A stretch of DNA of 64,000 nt, taken from Paenibacillus humicus NBRC 102415. GTDB lineage: Bacteria > Bacillota > Bacilli > Paenibacillales > Paenibacillaceae. The stretch spans positions 1 through 64,000 of the forward strand of contig NZ_BIMD01000008.1 of the NCBI RefSeq assembly GCF_004000905.1, given 5' to 3'. Below the pieces are notes generated by a model. It had not been told where the DNA came from and ran no database searches. It saw nothing but the letters and a program-made list of their open reading frames with translations. Shown piece after piece: positions 17,152-24,244 of the stretch. Positions within the stretch are counted from its first letter, which is position 1, and each line of letters begins with the position of its first letter. The translations under genes and the position numbers were made by a program.

Positions 17152-18649
17152 CCAGAAGCTGCTCGAGGAGAGGCCCATCTACCAGCGGATGATCGTCGCA
17201 GGCAAGCGCCTCGGCATGGATGTGATGGTGTTCACCCCGGCGGATGTCGATTACGAAGGGAACCGGATCAACGCCATGTACTACGATCCTTCGTCGAAGG
17301 CATGGTCGCGGCGCTGGTCCTCCTTTCCGCATCTCATCTTCGACCGCTGCCGCATCCAGAATTCGCCCCGGTTCGAGCAGCTGAAGAAATTCCGCTCCCG
17401 CTACGGGCACCTCGGCTTCCTCAACCGGCCGCTGAGAAACAAATGGACGATCTACAAAACGCTTCAGTCCCAGCCCCGCTTCCAGAACAAGCAGCCCCAA
17501 ACGGTGCTGTACGCCTCCCACCGGGATCTGGCCGACATGCTGAAGAAGCATCCGCTCGTCTTCCTCAAGCCGATCAACGGCACAGGCGGACGCGGCATTC
17601 TGCGGATCGAAAGGCTTGCCGGCGGCATGTATTCCATCCAGGGACGCGACCAGTCGCGGAAAATCATCCGGCCCCAGAAAGTCGGCGCAGGCGGGCTTCA
17701 GAGCCGTCTAAGCTCCTGGAGCCTCGGCGGAGGACGCTATATCGTCCAGCAGGGCATCCAGCTGAAGCTTCCGAGCGGGCGCGTCCATGACTACCGGATG
17801 CTCGTGCAGAAGAACGGACGCGGCGAATGGGAGCCGACCGGCTGCGCGGGACGGATCGGAGCGGCCGGCAGCATCACCTCCAACCTTCACGGCGGCGGCA
17901 AGGCGGCTAAAATGGAAGAGCTGCTCGATTCCTGGATCGACGAAGGGCTCCAGGCATCCGAGGTCAGGCTGGAGGCCGAGCAGTTCTCGATCGAGGTGGC
18001 CGAATACCTGGAACGGCAGTACGGCAGGCTGTGCGAGCTCGCCCTCGACCTGGCGATCGACCGTCAGGGCGGCATCTGGCTGCTGGAGGTCAATCCCAAG
18101 CCGGCACGCGAAGTGTTCAAGCAGAGCGGAGATATCGATACCTACGACCGGGCGATCGTCAAGCCCCTTGAATATGCCCTGTACCTCTACAACCGCAGGG
18201 CGCAGCGCAAGTCGGGCGGCCGCACGACCGGCAGCCGCACCAAGGACAGCCGTCCCGTCGGCTCCGGCAAGGCCGGCAAGCGCGACGGCGGCGGCCGGAC
18301 GAAGGGAAGCCGTCCGGCAGAACAGCGGAAAGGCCGTACGGAACCCGTCGAAAGCGGCAAGGCCGGCAGCCTCTCTGTCCGGAAGAAGCCTTCGGCAAAA
18401 GAAGGACCCGGCAAAACGATGCAGCCGCGCGTCCGGGTTCCGGGCGGGTTCCTGAAGCGCAGACCCATCCTGCCCGGCAAGCCTCTGGCCGCCGACCGGC
18501 CGGTGGTCCGGTCCGTCCAACGGATTCCGGAGCTTGAAGAGGGGTGGAAGCTGGAAAGCGAAGCGCCGGAAATCGAACCGTTATCCGGAGCGCCGGCCGA
18601 GACGGAAAATCCGGACTCCATGTCTTCCGAAGGTCCGGCCGAGTCGTAG
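17108..18649 (+). CDS. YheC/YheD ATP-grasp protein 5 with long basic tail
   Basis: About 513 residues. Residues 1-360 are a short-form YheC/D protein: RPVLGILTLYLNDQKLL, nucleotide loop FLKPINGTGGRGI, IVQQGIQLKLPSGRVHDYR, metal site LALDLAID ... WLLEVNPKP. Residues about 365-513 are a Gly/Arg/Lys/Ser-rich, likely disordered tail with SGKAG, TKGSRP and TKDSRP repeats that turns acidic at the end. No other member here has it. GTG 17108 has AAGGAG at 8 bases; ATG 17102 is too close to it. A hairpin terminator follows and ends the cluster. Confidence 0.87.
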   Translation: MARPVLGILTLYLNDQKLLEERPIYQRMIVAGKRLGMDVMVFTPADVDYEGNRINAMYYDPSSKAWSRRWSSFPHLIFDRCRIQNSPRFEQLKKFRSRYGHLGFLNRPLRNKWTIYKTLQSQPRFQNKQPQTVLYASHRDLADMLKKHPLVFLKPINGTGGRGILRIERLAGGMYSIQGRDQSRKIIRPQKVGAGGLQSRLSSWSLGGGRYIVQQGIQLKLPSGRVHDYRMLVQKNGRGEWEPTGCAGRIGAAGSITSNLHGGGKAAKMEELLDSWIDEGLQASEVRLEAEQFSIEVAEYLERQYGRLCELALDLAIDRQGGIWLLEVNPKPAREVFKQSGDIDTYDRAIVKPLEYALYLYNRRAQRKSGGRTTGSRTKDSRPVGSGKAGKRDGGGRTKGSRPAEQRKGRTEPVESGKAGSLSVRKKPSAKEGPGKTMQPRVRVPGGFLKRRPILPGKPLAADRPVVRSVQRIPELEEGWKLESEAPEIEPLSGAPAETENPDSMSSEGPAES

Positions 18650-18660
18650 GCCTCTCGTGC

Positions 18661-18708
18661 AAAAAAGGAATCGGACACGGATAAACCGTGCTCGACTCCT
18701 TTTTTTTG
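18661..18708 (+). terminator. Terminator of the ATP-grasp cluster
   Basis: A-run and GGA..TCG..ACGG stem with loop ATAAA, mirrored as CCGT..CGA..TCC, then T8. One or two bases bulge on each side. Confidence 0.75.
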
Positions 18709-18812
18709 GTGCCGCTTATTGTCCCTGCCGCGTTGTTTTGTCTTCATGCTTGATGGACATTGCGGGCTCCGACAGCAGCAGCCCAATTCGGAACGTTCTT
18801 GAATCGATAGAC

Positions 18813-18842
18813 AAAAAAGCGGCATCCCGATGGGATGCCGCC
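18813..18842 (-). terminator. Terminator of the HAD phosphatase gene
   Basis: On the minus strand GCGGCATCCCA pairs exactly with TGGGATGCCGC around a short loop and is followed by T6. Confidence 0.85.
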
Positions 18843-18855
18843 GACAGGCTGCTGC

Positions 18856-19548
18856 TCAAGCTTCCGGCAGCAGCTCCAGCAGCTCGGCGAAGCCGGTGAT
18901 GCGCACGTCGCTGCCGTCCAGCTCGCCGCTGTCGCCGAAGCCTGCGTAGGCGCAGCCCACGACGGCGAGCCCGTTGCCGGCTCCCGCCTGCACGTCGGAG
19001 GAGCGGTCGCCGACCATCCAGGCGCTACCGATGCCGTTCTCTTCCAGCAGCAGGCGCACGAGATCCGTCTTGGAAGCCGTTCCCCGGCCGCCGGCGCTGT
19101 ACAGTCCGTCGAACAGCCCGCCGAGACGCTTATGCAGCACGATTCCCTCCACATAATCCTGGAGGCCGTTGCTGGCGACGAACAGCCGCACGCCCTGCCG
19201 CTTCAGCTCCGCCAGCGTCTCCGGCACGCCTTCGTACAACAGCCCGTCTCCGGCCGACAGGCCTTCCAGCTCGTATTGAAGCATCAGCACATCCGCGCGC
19301 CGCCTCGCCGCCTCGGAGGCATCCGGCATCAGCTTGCGCCAGATGTCCTCCAGCAGCATGCCCAGACAGCCGAGCAGCTCCTCGACGGGCGGTTCGGGCT
19401 GCGTATACAAGCCTTCGTCGCGGAGGGTGCCGAACAGCCTTCCGTGCACGAGCCGCAGCAGCGTCTCCGTCTGGAACAGCGTGCCGTCCATATCGAAAAT
19501 GACCGCCTCGGGCCTATACAGCTTGTTGATGCCGATATCCTTCGCCAT
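18856..19548 (-). CDS. HAD-family phosphatase
   Basis: 230 residues with all four HAD motifs: DMDGTLF (nucleophile Asp and acid Asp), VASNG, the lysine in ASKTD, and GDRSSDVQAG. A helical cap (about residues 25-105) places it in subclass I, like phosphoglycolate- or nucleotide-type phosphatases. The substrate cannot be told from sequence. ATG 19548 follows GGGTGGGAG; earlier in-frame starts lack a ribosome site. It has its own terminator and is probably monocistronic. Confidence 0.85.
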   Translation of the reverse strand: MAKDIGINKLYRPEAVIFDMDGTLFQTETLLRLVHGRLFGTLRDEGLYTQPEPPVEELLGCLGMLLEDIWRKLMPDASEAARRRADVLMLQYELEGLSAGDGLLYEGVPETLAELKRQGVRLFVASNGLQDYVEGIVLHKRLGGLFDGLYSAGGRGTASKTDLVRLLLEENGIGSAWMVGDRSSDVQAGAGNGLAVVGCAYAGFGDSGELDGSDVRITGFAELLELLPEA

Positions 19549-19609
19549 GCTCCCACCCTTTGCCTGATTGATTGCCATCATCATACGGGAAGCACCCGCA
19601 ATAGGCAAC

Positions 19610-20734
19610 CTACCATTTGGAGGCGTCGATGTCTCCCGGCTTCAGCCCTTGCCATACGTTGGGAATGCTGGCCGCATCGGGATCGTCGAACACGAGGAAC
19701 GCGGTCGGCAAATACCGTTCGCCGTGCTGGGAAGACGGATTGTTGACAATCTCTCCGCCGTTCACCAGCACGGTGGACGAGCCGCCGTCGAGATTGGCCG
19801 CAATGACCGCGCCGCGATCCAGCAAAATCTTCTGCACGTCGTACAGATCAGCGCCGATGCTGTAGCCCGGCTGGCGGCCGTCGATGACGACGAACAAGAT
19901 CGATCCGTCCGCCTTCTGGCCCATCGCGGTGCGGGGAGCGATGCCCCAGCCGTCGGCATGGTTTTTGACAAGCCCCTTGCCGTTCACGATGATGCGCGGC
20001 TGGAACGTGACGCCTTCCTGAATGCCCAGGTCCTCCAGCTGCTTCAGCGTGTAATGCCCGGCGATCATCTTGCCGCTCTTGTCGAGGCCGACGATCTGGG
20101 TGCTCTTGGATTTGTCGAGATCCTGGTAGAGCACCTTGCCGCGGGAAATGACGACGCCGATCGGCTGGAAGCCGTTGCCCTTCCAGTTCGGGTCCGCAAA
20201 GCCGCCGGCGTTGACTCCCGCGATCGCACCGTAGCGCTTCACCATGCTCGTGACCTTTTCCCCCTTGCCCTTGGCGGCAGAAATGCCGAGCCTGATCTTG
20301 GTCGGATCGCTGACCGTCATTACGAAGCCCTTGTAGGATTTGCCGGATATCGGCTCGACGGAGACCAGCTCCTTCGGCTTGTCGGAAGCCGTCGACGAAC
20401 CGGCCGGCCGCACGATCTCATGATGATCGGCCTCCTGGCCCATCTTGTCGAAGGACTGCTGGTAAGCGGCGACGCGCTTGTCCAGCTCCTCCTGGCCGAT
20501 GAGATATTTGGCCCAGATGCGATGCTGCGTCGTAATCAGCGTATCCGCCGCCAGATAACGGTATTCGTTTCCGCTGGGAGTATAGAACAGCCATGCGGCC
20601 AAACCACCGGCTGCGACGATTCCGGCCGCGCCCAACATCAGGCACAGGCGGAACAGACTTGCGAAAAATCCCCGTTTCTTGCGGCTCCGCTTCTTGCGCG
20701 CCTTTGTGCGGGGAGCTAATTGAGCCAACGTCAT
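19610..20734 (-). CDS. Phosphodiester glycosidase family protein (NAGPA domain), membrane anchored
   Basis: 374 residues. A very basic N-terminus (RTKARKKRSRKKR) and one transmembrane helix (about residues 27-50) make it a signal-anchored outside-facing protein. The NAGPA domain (about 150-370) has VNAGGF, GWGIAPRTAMG, VVIDGRQPG and NLDGGSS. Relatives cleave phosphodiester-linked sugars or act in exopolysaccharide and cell-wall metabolism. The exact substrate is unknown. ATG 20734 follows GGAGAG; two earlier in-frame ATGs are possible. Confidence 0.85.
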   Translation of the reverse strand: MTLAQLAPRTKARKKRSRKKRGFFASLFRLCLMLGAAGIVAAGGLAAWLFYTPSGNEYRYLAADTLITTQHRIWAKYLIGQEELDKRVAAYQQSFDKMGQEADHHEIVRPAGSSTASDKPKELVSVEPISGKSYKGFVMTVSDPTKIRLGISAAKGKGEKVTSMVKRYGAIAGVNAGGFADPNWKGNGFQPIGVVISRGKVLYQDLDKSKSTQIVGLDKSGKMIAGHYTLKQLEDLGIQEGVTFQPRIIVNGKGLVKNHADGWGIAPRTAMGQKADGSILFVVIDGRQPGYSIGADLYDVQKILLDRGAVIAANLDGGSSTVLVNGGEIVNNPSSQHGERYLPTAFLVFDDPDAASIPNVWQGLKPGDIDASKW

Positions 20735-20836
20735 CCCTCTCTCCACCATCATAGTCAACGACTCAGACGAAGGGAGCAGGGCGAAAGTTTCAGGAATATA
20801 TGGAAGCCGCGCCGCTGCAGCCGGGCAGGCTCCCCT

Positions 20837-21817
20837 CTAGCCCTCCTTGGCTTCGGCTCTATCCGTGCGGAAGGAGCCGCTTCGCTGGCGGGAGGCGTAG
20901 CTGTGCAGAACCATTCCGGCCATGACGACGCCTGTTCCGATCCAGGAGACCGGAGAAGGATAGGCGCTCCCGAGCAGCAGCGTCTCCCCGCCCGCCGCGA
21001 ACAGCACCTCCAGGGATTGGGTGGCCTCGACGGAAGCCATCTTCTCCGTGCTGCCTCGGGCCAGATCGGTGGCGTGGAAAAAGAGCACCGTAGCCGCCAC
21101 TCCGGCAAACACGGCGATGAGCAGCGTCTGCAGCAGCTGGCCGCCGGACGGCGGTCCTTCCATCGTCCAGCCGAGAACGGCCAGCAGCAGCCAAAAAGGC
21201 AGGCTGGCAATCGTCATTCCCAGCACGCGCTGGTAGGCGTCCAGCCGGCCTCCGCACAGCTCCATCATCTTGCGGTTGCCGAGCGGATAGGCAAAGGAGG
21301 CCGCGGCGACGGCCAAGACCCCCAGACATGCTTCTCCGCCGTGCAGCGGGCTCGCATATCCGATCTGCATCAGCGCTACGCCCGCAAGGATGATCAGCGA
21401 CAATGCCAATCCTCTCAGCGGAAGCTTCTGGCGCCTTCTGCGGGCTCCTTCCGCAGTCATGACCGTCTCATAGAAGAAAGGAACCAGCAGCGATCCCGAT
21501 ACGATCGTGATCTGCCACACCCCGGCCGTCAGCCAGCCGGGACTGTAGGCGGCCGCAAAGCAGATCGGGGCGTAGAACAGCCCGAAGCCGACAAAGCTCC
21601 ACAGCAGCCAGCTGCCTGGCCTGAGCCTCATCTCCCGGAACAGGGGACGCAGCCTGCCTCTCGCGCCAACGAGAAGCAGAAGCAGCGGAACCATGAAGAA
21701 ATATCGGAGCGATGCGCTCCAGAGCCAGCTGCCCCCCGCAAGCTCCATCCCGCGGTTGAGCACGAACGTGACCGCGAACAATAATGCCGATGCGGCGCCG
21801 AGCGCGATAGGACGCAT
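20837..21817 (-). CDS. DMT-superfamily multidrug-type efflux transporter
   Basis: 326 residues and about ten transmembrane helices (two repeats of five), with an LRYFFMVPLLLLLVGARG loop typical of the EmrE-like multidrug-resistance efflux family of Firmicutes. A short hydrophilic C-terminal tail ends it. GGGAGGAGGG precedes ATG 21817. The substrate is unknown. It shares orientation with the glycosidase gene but no clear operon is seen. Confidence 0.82.
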   Translation of the reverse strand: MRPIALGAASALLFAVTFVLNRGMELAGGSWLWSASLRYFFMVPLLLLLVGARGRLRPLFREMRLRPGSWLLWSFVGFGLFYAPICFAAAYSPGWLTAGVWQITIVSGSLLVPFFYETVMTAEGARRRRQKLPLRGLALSLIILAGVALMQIGYASPLHGGEACLGVLAVAAASFAYPLGNRKMMELCGGRLDAYQRVLGMTIASLPFWLLLAVLGWTMEGPPSGGQLLQTLLIAVFAGVAATVLFFHATDLARGSTEKMASVEATQSLEVLFAAGGETLLLGSAYPSPVSWIGTGVVMAGMVLHSYASRQRSGSFRTDRAEAKEG

Positions 21818-21951
21818 GAAGGCCCTCCTCCCTTTCTGCAGAGCTCAATGCCTTACTGCTATTAAACCGCTTTTGGGCCGAGTAGGCCAGTGCCCGTTTC
21901 GCCCGTTCCGGCATAGGCTGTAACATCCTTAATCCATCGGAGGCATGCCTC

Positions 21952-22233
21952 ATGTCATTTGTACCTGCAGGTCCCGACTACCCGTATCCGTACCCCTACC
22001 CTTATCCGTACCCTTATCCGCTCTATCCGGACGTTGTTCCTCTCCCTATTCCGTTCCCGATCGGCGGGTTCGGTCCCGGCTTCGGGCCTGGGTTCGGCCC
22101 TGGATTCGGACCGGGCTTCCACGGCCCCGGCTTCGGTCCCGGATTCCATGGCCCCGGCTTCCACGGCGGCGGTTTCCATGGCGGCGGCTTCCATGGGGGC
22201 GGACACCGTCCCCCTTCCATTTTCGACCGCTGA
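21952..22233 (+). CDS. Tyr-Pro and Gly-Phe-Gly-Pro repeat protein, likely spore coat
   Basis: 93 residues, nearly all repeats: a run of Tyr-Pro pairs (residues 9-25), then GFGPGFGPGF, GFHGPGF and GFHGGGF repeats rich in Gly, Phe and His. Such Gly/Tyr/His-rich small proteins are common among spore coat and crust components. ATG 21952 has GGAGG at 9 bases; an ATG at 21945 is too close. A CATAGGCT element at 21912-21919 resembles a mother-cell sigma -10. It lies tail to tail with cotJABC. Confidence 0.65.
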   Translation: MSFVPAGPDYPYPYPYPYPYPYPLYPDVVPLPIPFPIGGFGPGFGPGFGPGFGPGFHGPGFGPGFHGPGFHGGGFHGGGFHGGGHRPPSIFDR

Positions 22234-22252
22234 TTTCTCTTGCCGTCCCAAC

Positions 22253-22284
22253 AAAAAACGCCGGGGGCTTCCCCGGCGTTTTTT
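22253..22284. terminator. Bidirectional terminator between the repeat protein and cotJC
   Basis: A6, stem ACGCCGGGG, loop GCTT, exact mirror and T6. It serves both converging transcripts. Confidence 0.9.
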
Positions 22285-22328
22285 CCTATGTTCCTGTACA
22301 TTCTCGGTTTCCGATATGTCGGCTTCGT

Positions 22329-22898
22329 TCAGTACACCTTCTTCTGGCCCATGTCCGCTTTGATGATTTCCACGGATTCCTTGAACCTCATCGCATGGAC
22401 GATTTCCCGTTCGCGAAGGAACTTCAAGCTGTCCTGCAAATCGACGTCGTCCGTATAATCGATGAGCCATTGATAGGTGGCGCGGGCTTTTTCCTCTGCC
22501 GCGATATCCTCGTACAGATTCGTAAGCGGATCGCCCTTGGCCGCGATGTAAGTAGCCGTCCAAGGAACCCCGGCTGCGTTCTCGTAGAACAAGTCCCCGC
22601 CATGGTTGACAAAATCGGCCCCCAGCCCCGCCGCTCTCAGCTGGTCGGGTGTAGCGTCCTTGGTCAGCTTGTAAATCATCGTCGCGATCATTTCCAGATG
22701 GGCGAACTCCTCCGTGCCGATATCGTTCAGAACTCCAATAACCTTATCGGGAATCGTGTAGCGCTGGTTCAGGTAGCGCAGCGCCGCCGCCAGCTCTCCG
22801 TCCGCTCCCCCGTACTGCTCCGTCAGGAATTTCGCCATCATGGGATCGCATTTGCTCACTCGAACCGGGTACTGAAGCTTCTTTTCATAGAGCCACAT
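22329..22898 (-). CDS. cotJC: Spore coat protein CotJC (manganese catalase family)
   Basis: 189 residues, the normal size of CotJC. It begins MWLYEKKLQYPV and has a ferritin-like four-helix bundle with metal-ligand motifs GTEEFAHLEMI and EEKARATYQWL, plus EREIVHAMRF. CotJC is laid into the inner coat and resembles dimanganese catalase; the metal-ligand glutamates and histidines are present. GGGGTGGT lies 3 bases before ATG 22898. It is last in cotJABC, but 210 bases separate it from cotJB, more than usual. Confidence 0.95.
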   Translation of the reverse strand: MWLYEKKLQYPVRVSKCDPMMAKFLTEQYGGADGELAAALRYLNQRYTIPDKVIGVLNDIGTEEFAHLEMIATMIYKLTKDATPDQLRAAGLGADFVNHGGDLFYENAAGVPWTATYIAAKGDPLTNLYEDIAAEEKARATYQWLIDYTDDVDLQDSLKFLREREIVHAMRFKESVEIIKADMGQKKVY

Positions 22899-23108
22899 TC
22901 TACCACCCCGCTTTCCCTCAAATGGGCAGACGCCACTGCCTTCTCCCGCTCCGCTTCATGCTTTGCTGTACCTTCAGCCGGCGGCGACAGGGAGAGCCTT
23001 GGCGGCTCTTCCTTCACCGCCGATGCGCATCCGCTGCACCTGCGCTGACAGCCCGCACCGGCTCTCTTGTCTGCCTGCCGCATTTCCGACCCCGCCGAAC
23101 ACATGCGG

Positions 23109-23384
23109 TCATACCTGCCACGGCCATGGAGTCTCGCTCCACTGCCATGGATATCGGGAGTAGCTGTTGCCGAAGTTCACGAGCGGGCCGAACTGCATTT
23201 CGAACTGCTGGGCGCAAGCCTGCCGCTTCTGGGCCAGCTGGTTGAACTGCTGGATCGCCTGCATGTCTCCCGGATGGGTGTTGAGATACAGATTCAGCTC
23301 CACAAGCGCGAAATCCAGCGTCTGGAGCTCCTTCAACTGGGCATAGTAAGCTTCCGTGTCAAACGCCTGCTTCTCCTCGCTCAT
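23109..23384 (-). CDS. cotJB: Spore coat protein CotJB
   Basis: 91 residues, the usual length, with the family core ELQTLDFALVELNLYLNTHPGD and the C-terminal Trp/Pro-rich WQWSETPWPW. CotJB works with CotJA and CotJC in coat assembly under sigma-E in Bacillus. Its start lies 9 bases after the cotJA stop. After its stop about 210 bases without a supported gene precede cotJC. Confidence 0.92.
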   Translation of the reverse strand: MSEEKQAFDTEAYYAQLKELQTLDFALVELNLYLNTHPGDMQAIQQFNQLAQKRQACAQQFEMQFGPLVNFGNSYSRYPWQWSETPWPWQV

Positions 23385-23393
23385 AGGTCGCGG

Positions 23394-23966
23394 TCAGCTC
23401 CTTCCGCATCTGGATTCGTAAGGACTGTAGAGCGCCGGCCACAGCGTGCCCAGCCTAAGAGCTTCCTCGAGCGGATACTGGGGCAGCCCCATCGGCTGAT
23501 AGGGAATATACTGGTTCGGAGGAATGACGTACGTCTTCACCTGAATGGGCGGACAAGGGTCGAACGGGCCATGGAACGGGTACCACTCCCGGTAGCCGGC
23601 CCCGGGCACTCCCGGAGGAGGAATTTCTCCGCCTTGATAGCCTGCCGGCTGAACGGCTCCATACCCTCCTTGGGCTTGATTTCCGCCCTGATAACCGGCG
23701 GGCTGGACGGCGCCATACCCTCCTTGGGCTTGATTTCCGCCTTGATAGCCTGCCGGCTGAACGGCTCCGTACCCTCCTTGGGCTCCGTTGCCGCCGTATC
23801 CTCCTTGAGCTCCATAACCTCCCTGGACAGGAGCCTGGAACTCGGGCTCATTGCGATAAGTTCCGGGAGAATAGCCTTGATTCCCGATGACGCCGCCGTA
23901 TGGACCCGGTGCAGCGCCGTACGAAGCCGGAGCTCCCGCTCCTTGCCTGCCTGCCTGCATGTTCAT
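23394..23966 (-). CDS. cotJA: Spore coat protein CotJA with repeat-rich N-terminal extension
   Basis: 190 residues, more than twice the usual 80 or so. The C-terminal part (about 120-190) is a clear CotJA: KTYVIPPNQYIPYQP then LPQYPLEEALRLGTLWPALY. The first 120 residues are Gln/Gly/Tyr/Ala-rich, with three tandem copies of the 18-residue unit NQAQGGYGAVQPAGYQGG plus partial ones. CotJA is needed for CotJC to enter the coat; the extension is likely surface-exposed or a cross-linking region. AAGGGA lies ahead of ATG 23966. A CATACCTT element upstream may be a sigma-E -10. Confidence 0.9.
   Translation of the reverse strand: MNMQAGRQGAGAPASYGAAPGPYGGVIGNQGYSPGTYRNEPEFQAPVQGGYGAQGGYGGNGAQGGYGAVQPAGYQGGNQAQGGYGAVQPAGYQGGNQAQGGYGAVQPAGYQGGEIPPPGVPGAGYREWYPFHGPFDPCPPIQVKTYVIPPNQYIPYQPMGLPQYPLEEALRLGTLWPALYSPYESRCGRS
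23636..23806. repeat. 54-bp coding tandem repeat in cotJA
   Basis: Three near-identical 54-base units (18 codons) in frame, differing by a few third-position changes. They code for the Gln/Gly/Tyr repeat of CotJA. Copy number could vary between strains. Confidence 0.8.
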
Positions 23967-24244
23967 GCCATCATCCCTTCTGACTGACCTGGGCGCGTCG
24001 GCTCGTCAAGCCGGGACATTCGGCGCCCTGCTGTTATGCTCGTTTAAAAGGTATGTAGGATGGCTTTTCCAACTTGCCATCTTTTTAAAAGCCTCGCCGT
24101 CCGGCTTGAAGGGCAGGGCGGCTCATACGGGCCGCCTCGCATGAGCTTCCCGTCCTTCGGACCCGCTCGTTGCCCGCACACGCGCCCGGCGTCCAGATCC
24201 GATGCTTGAACCGGGCAAGCATGTCCGATACGGGGCGCCGATCG

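Noticed and set aside
22856-23104. 82-codon frame between cotJB and cotJC
   Set aside because: Overlaps the cotJC start, has no good ribosome site and no coat-protein features.
23636-23806. Possible CRISPR-like array
   Set aside because: The 54-bp units are contiguous coding repeats in cotJA without spacers.
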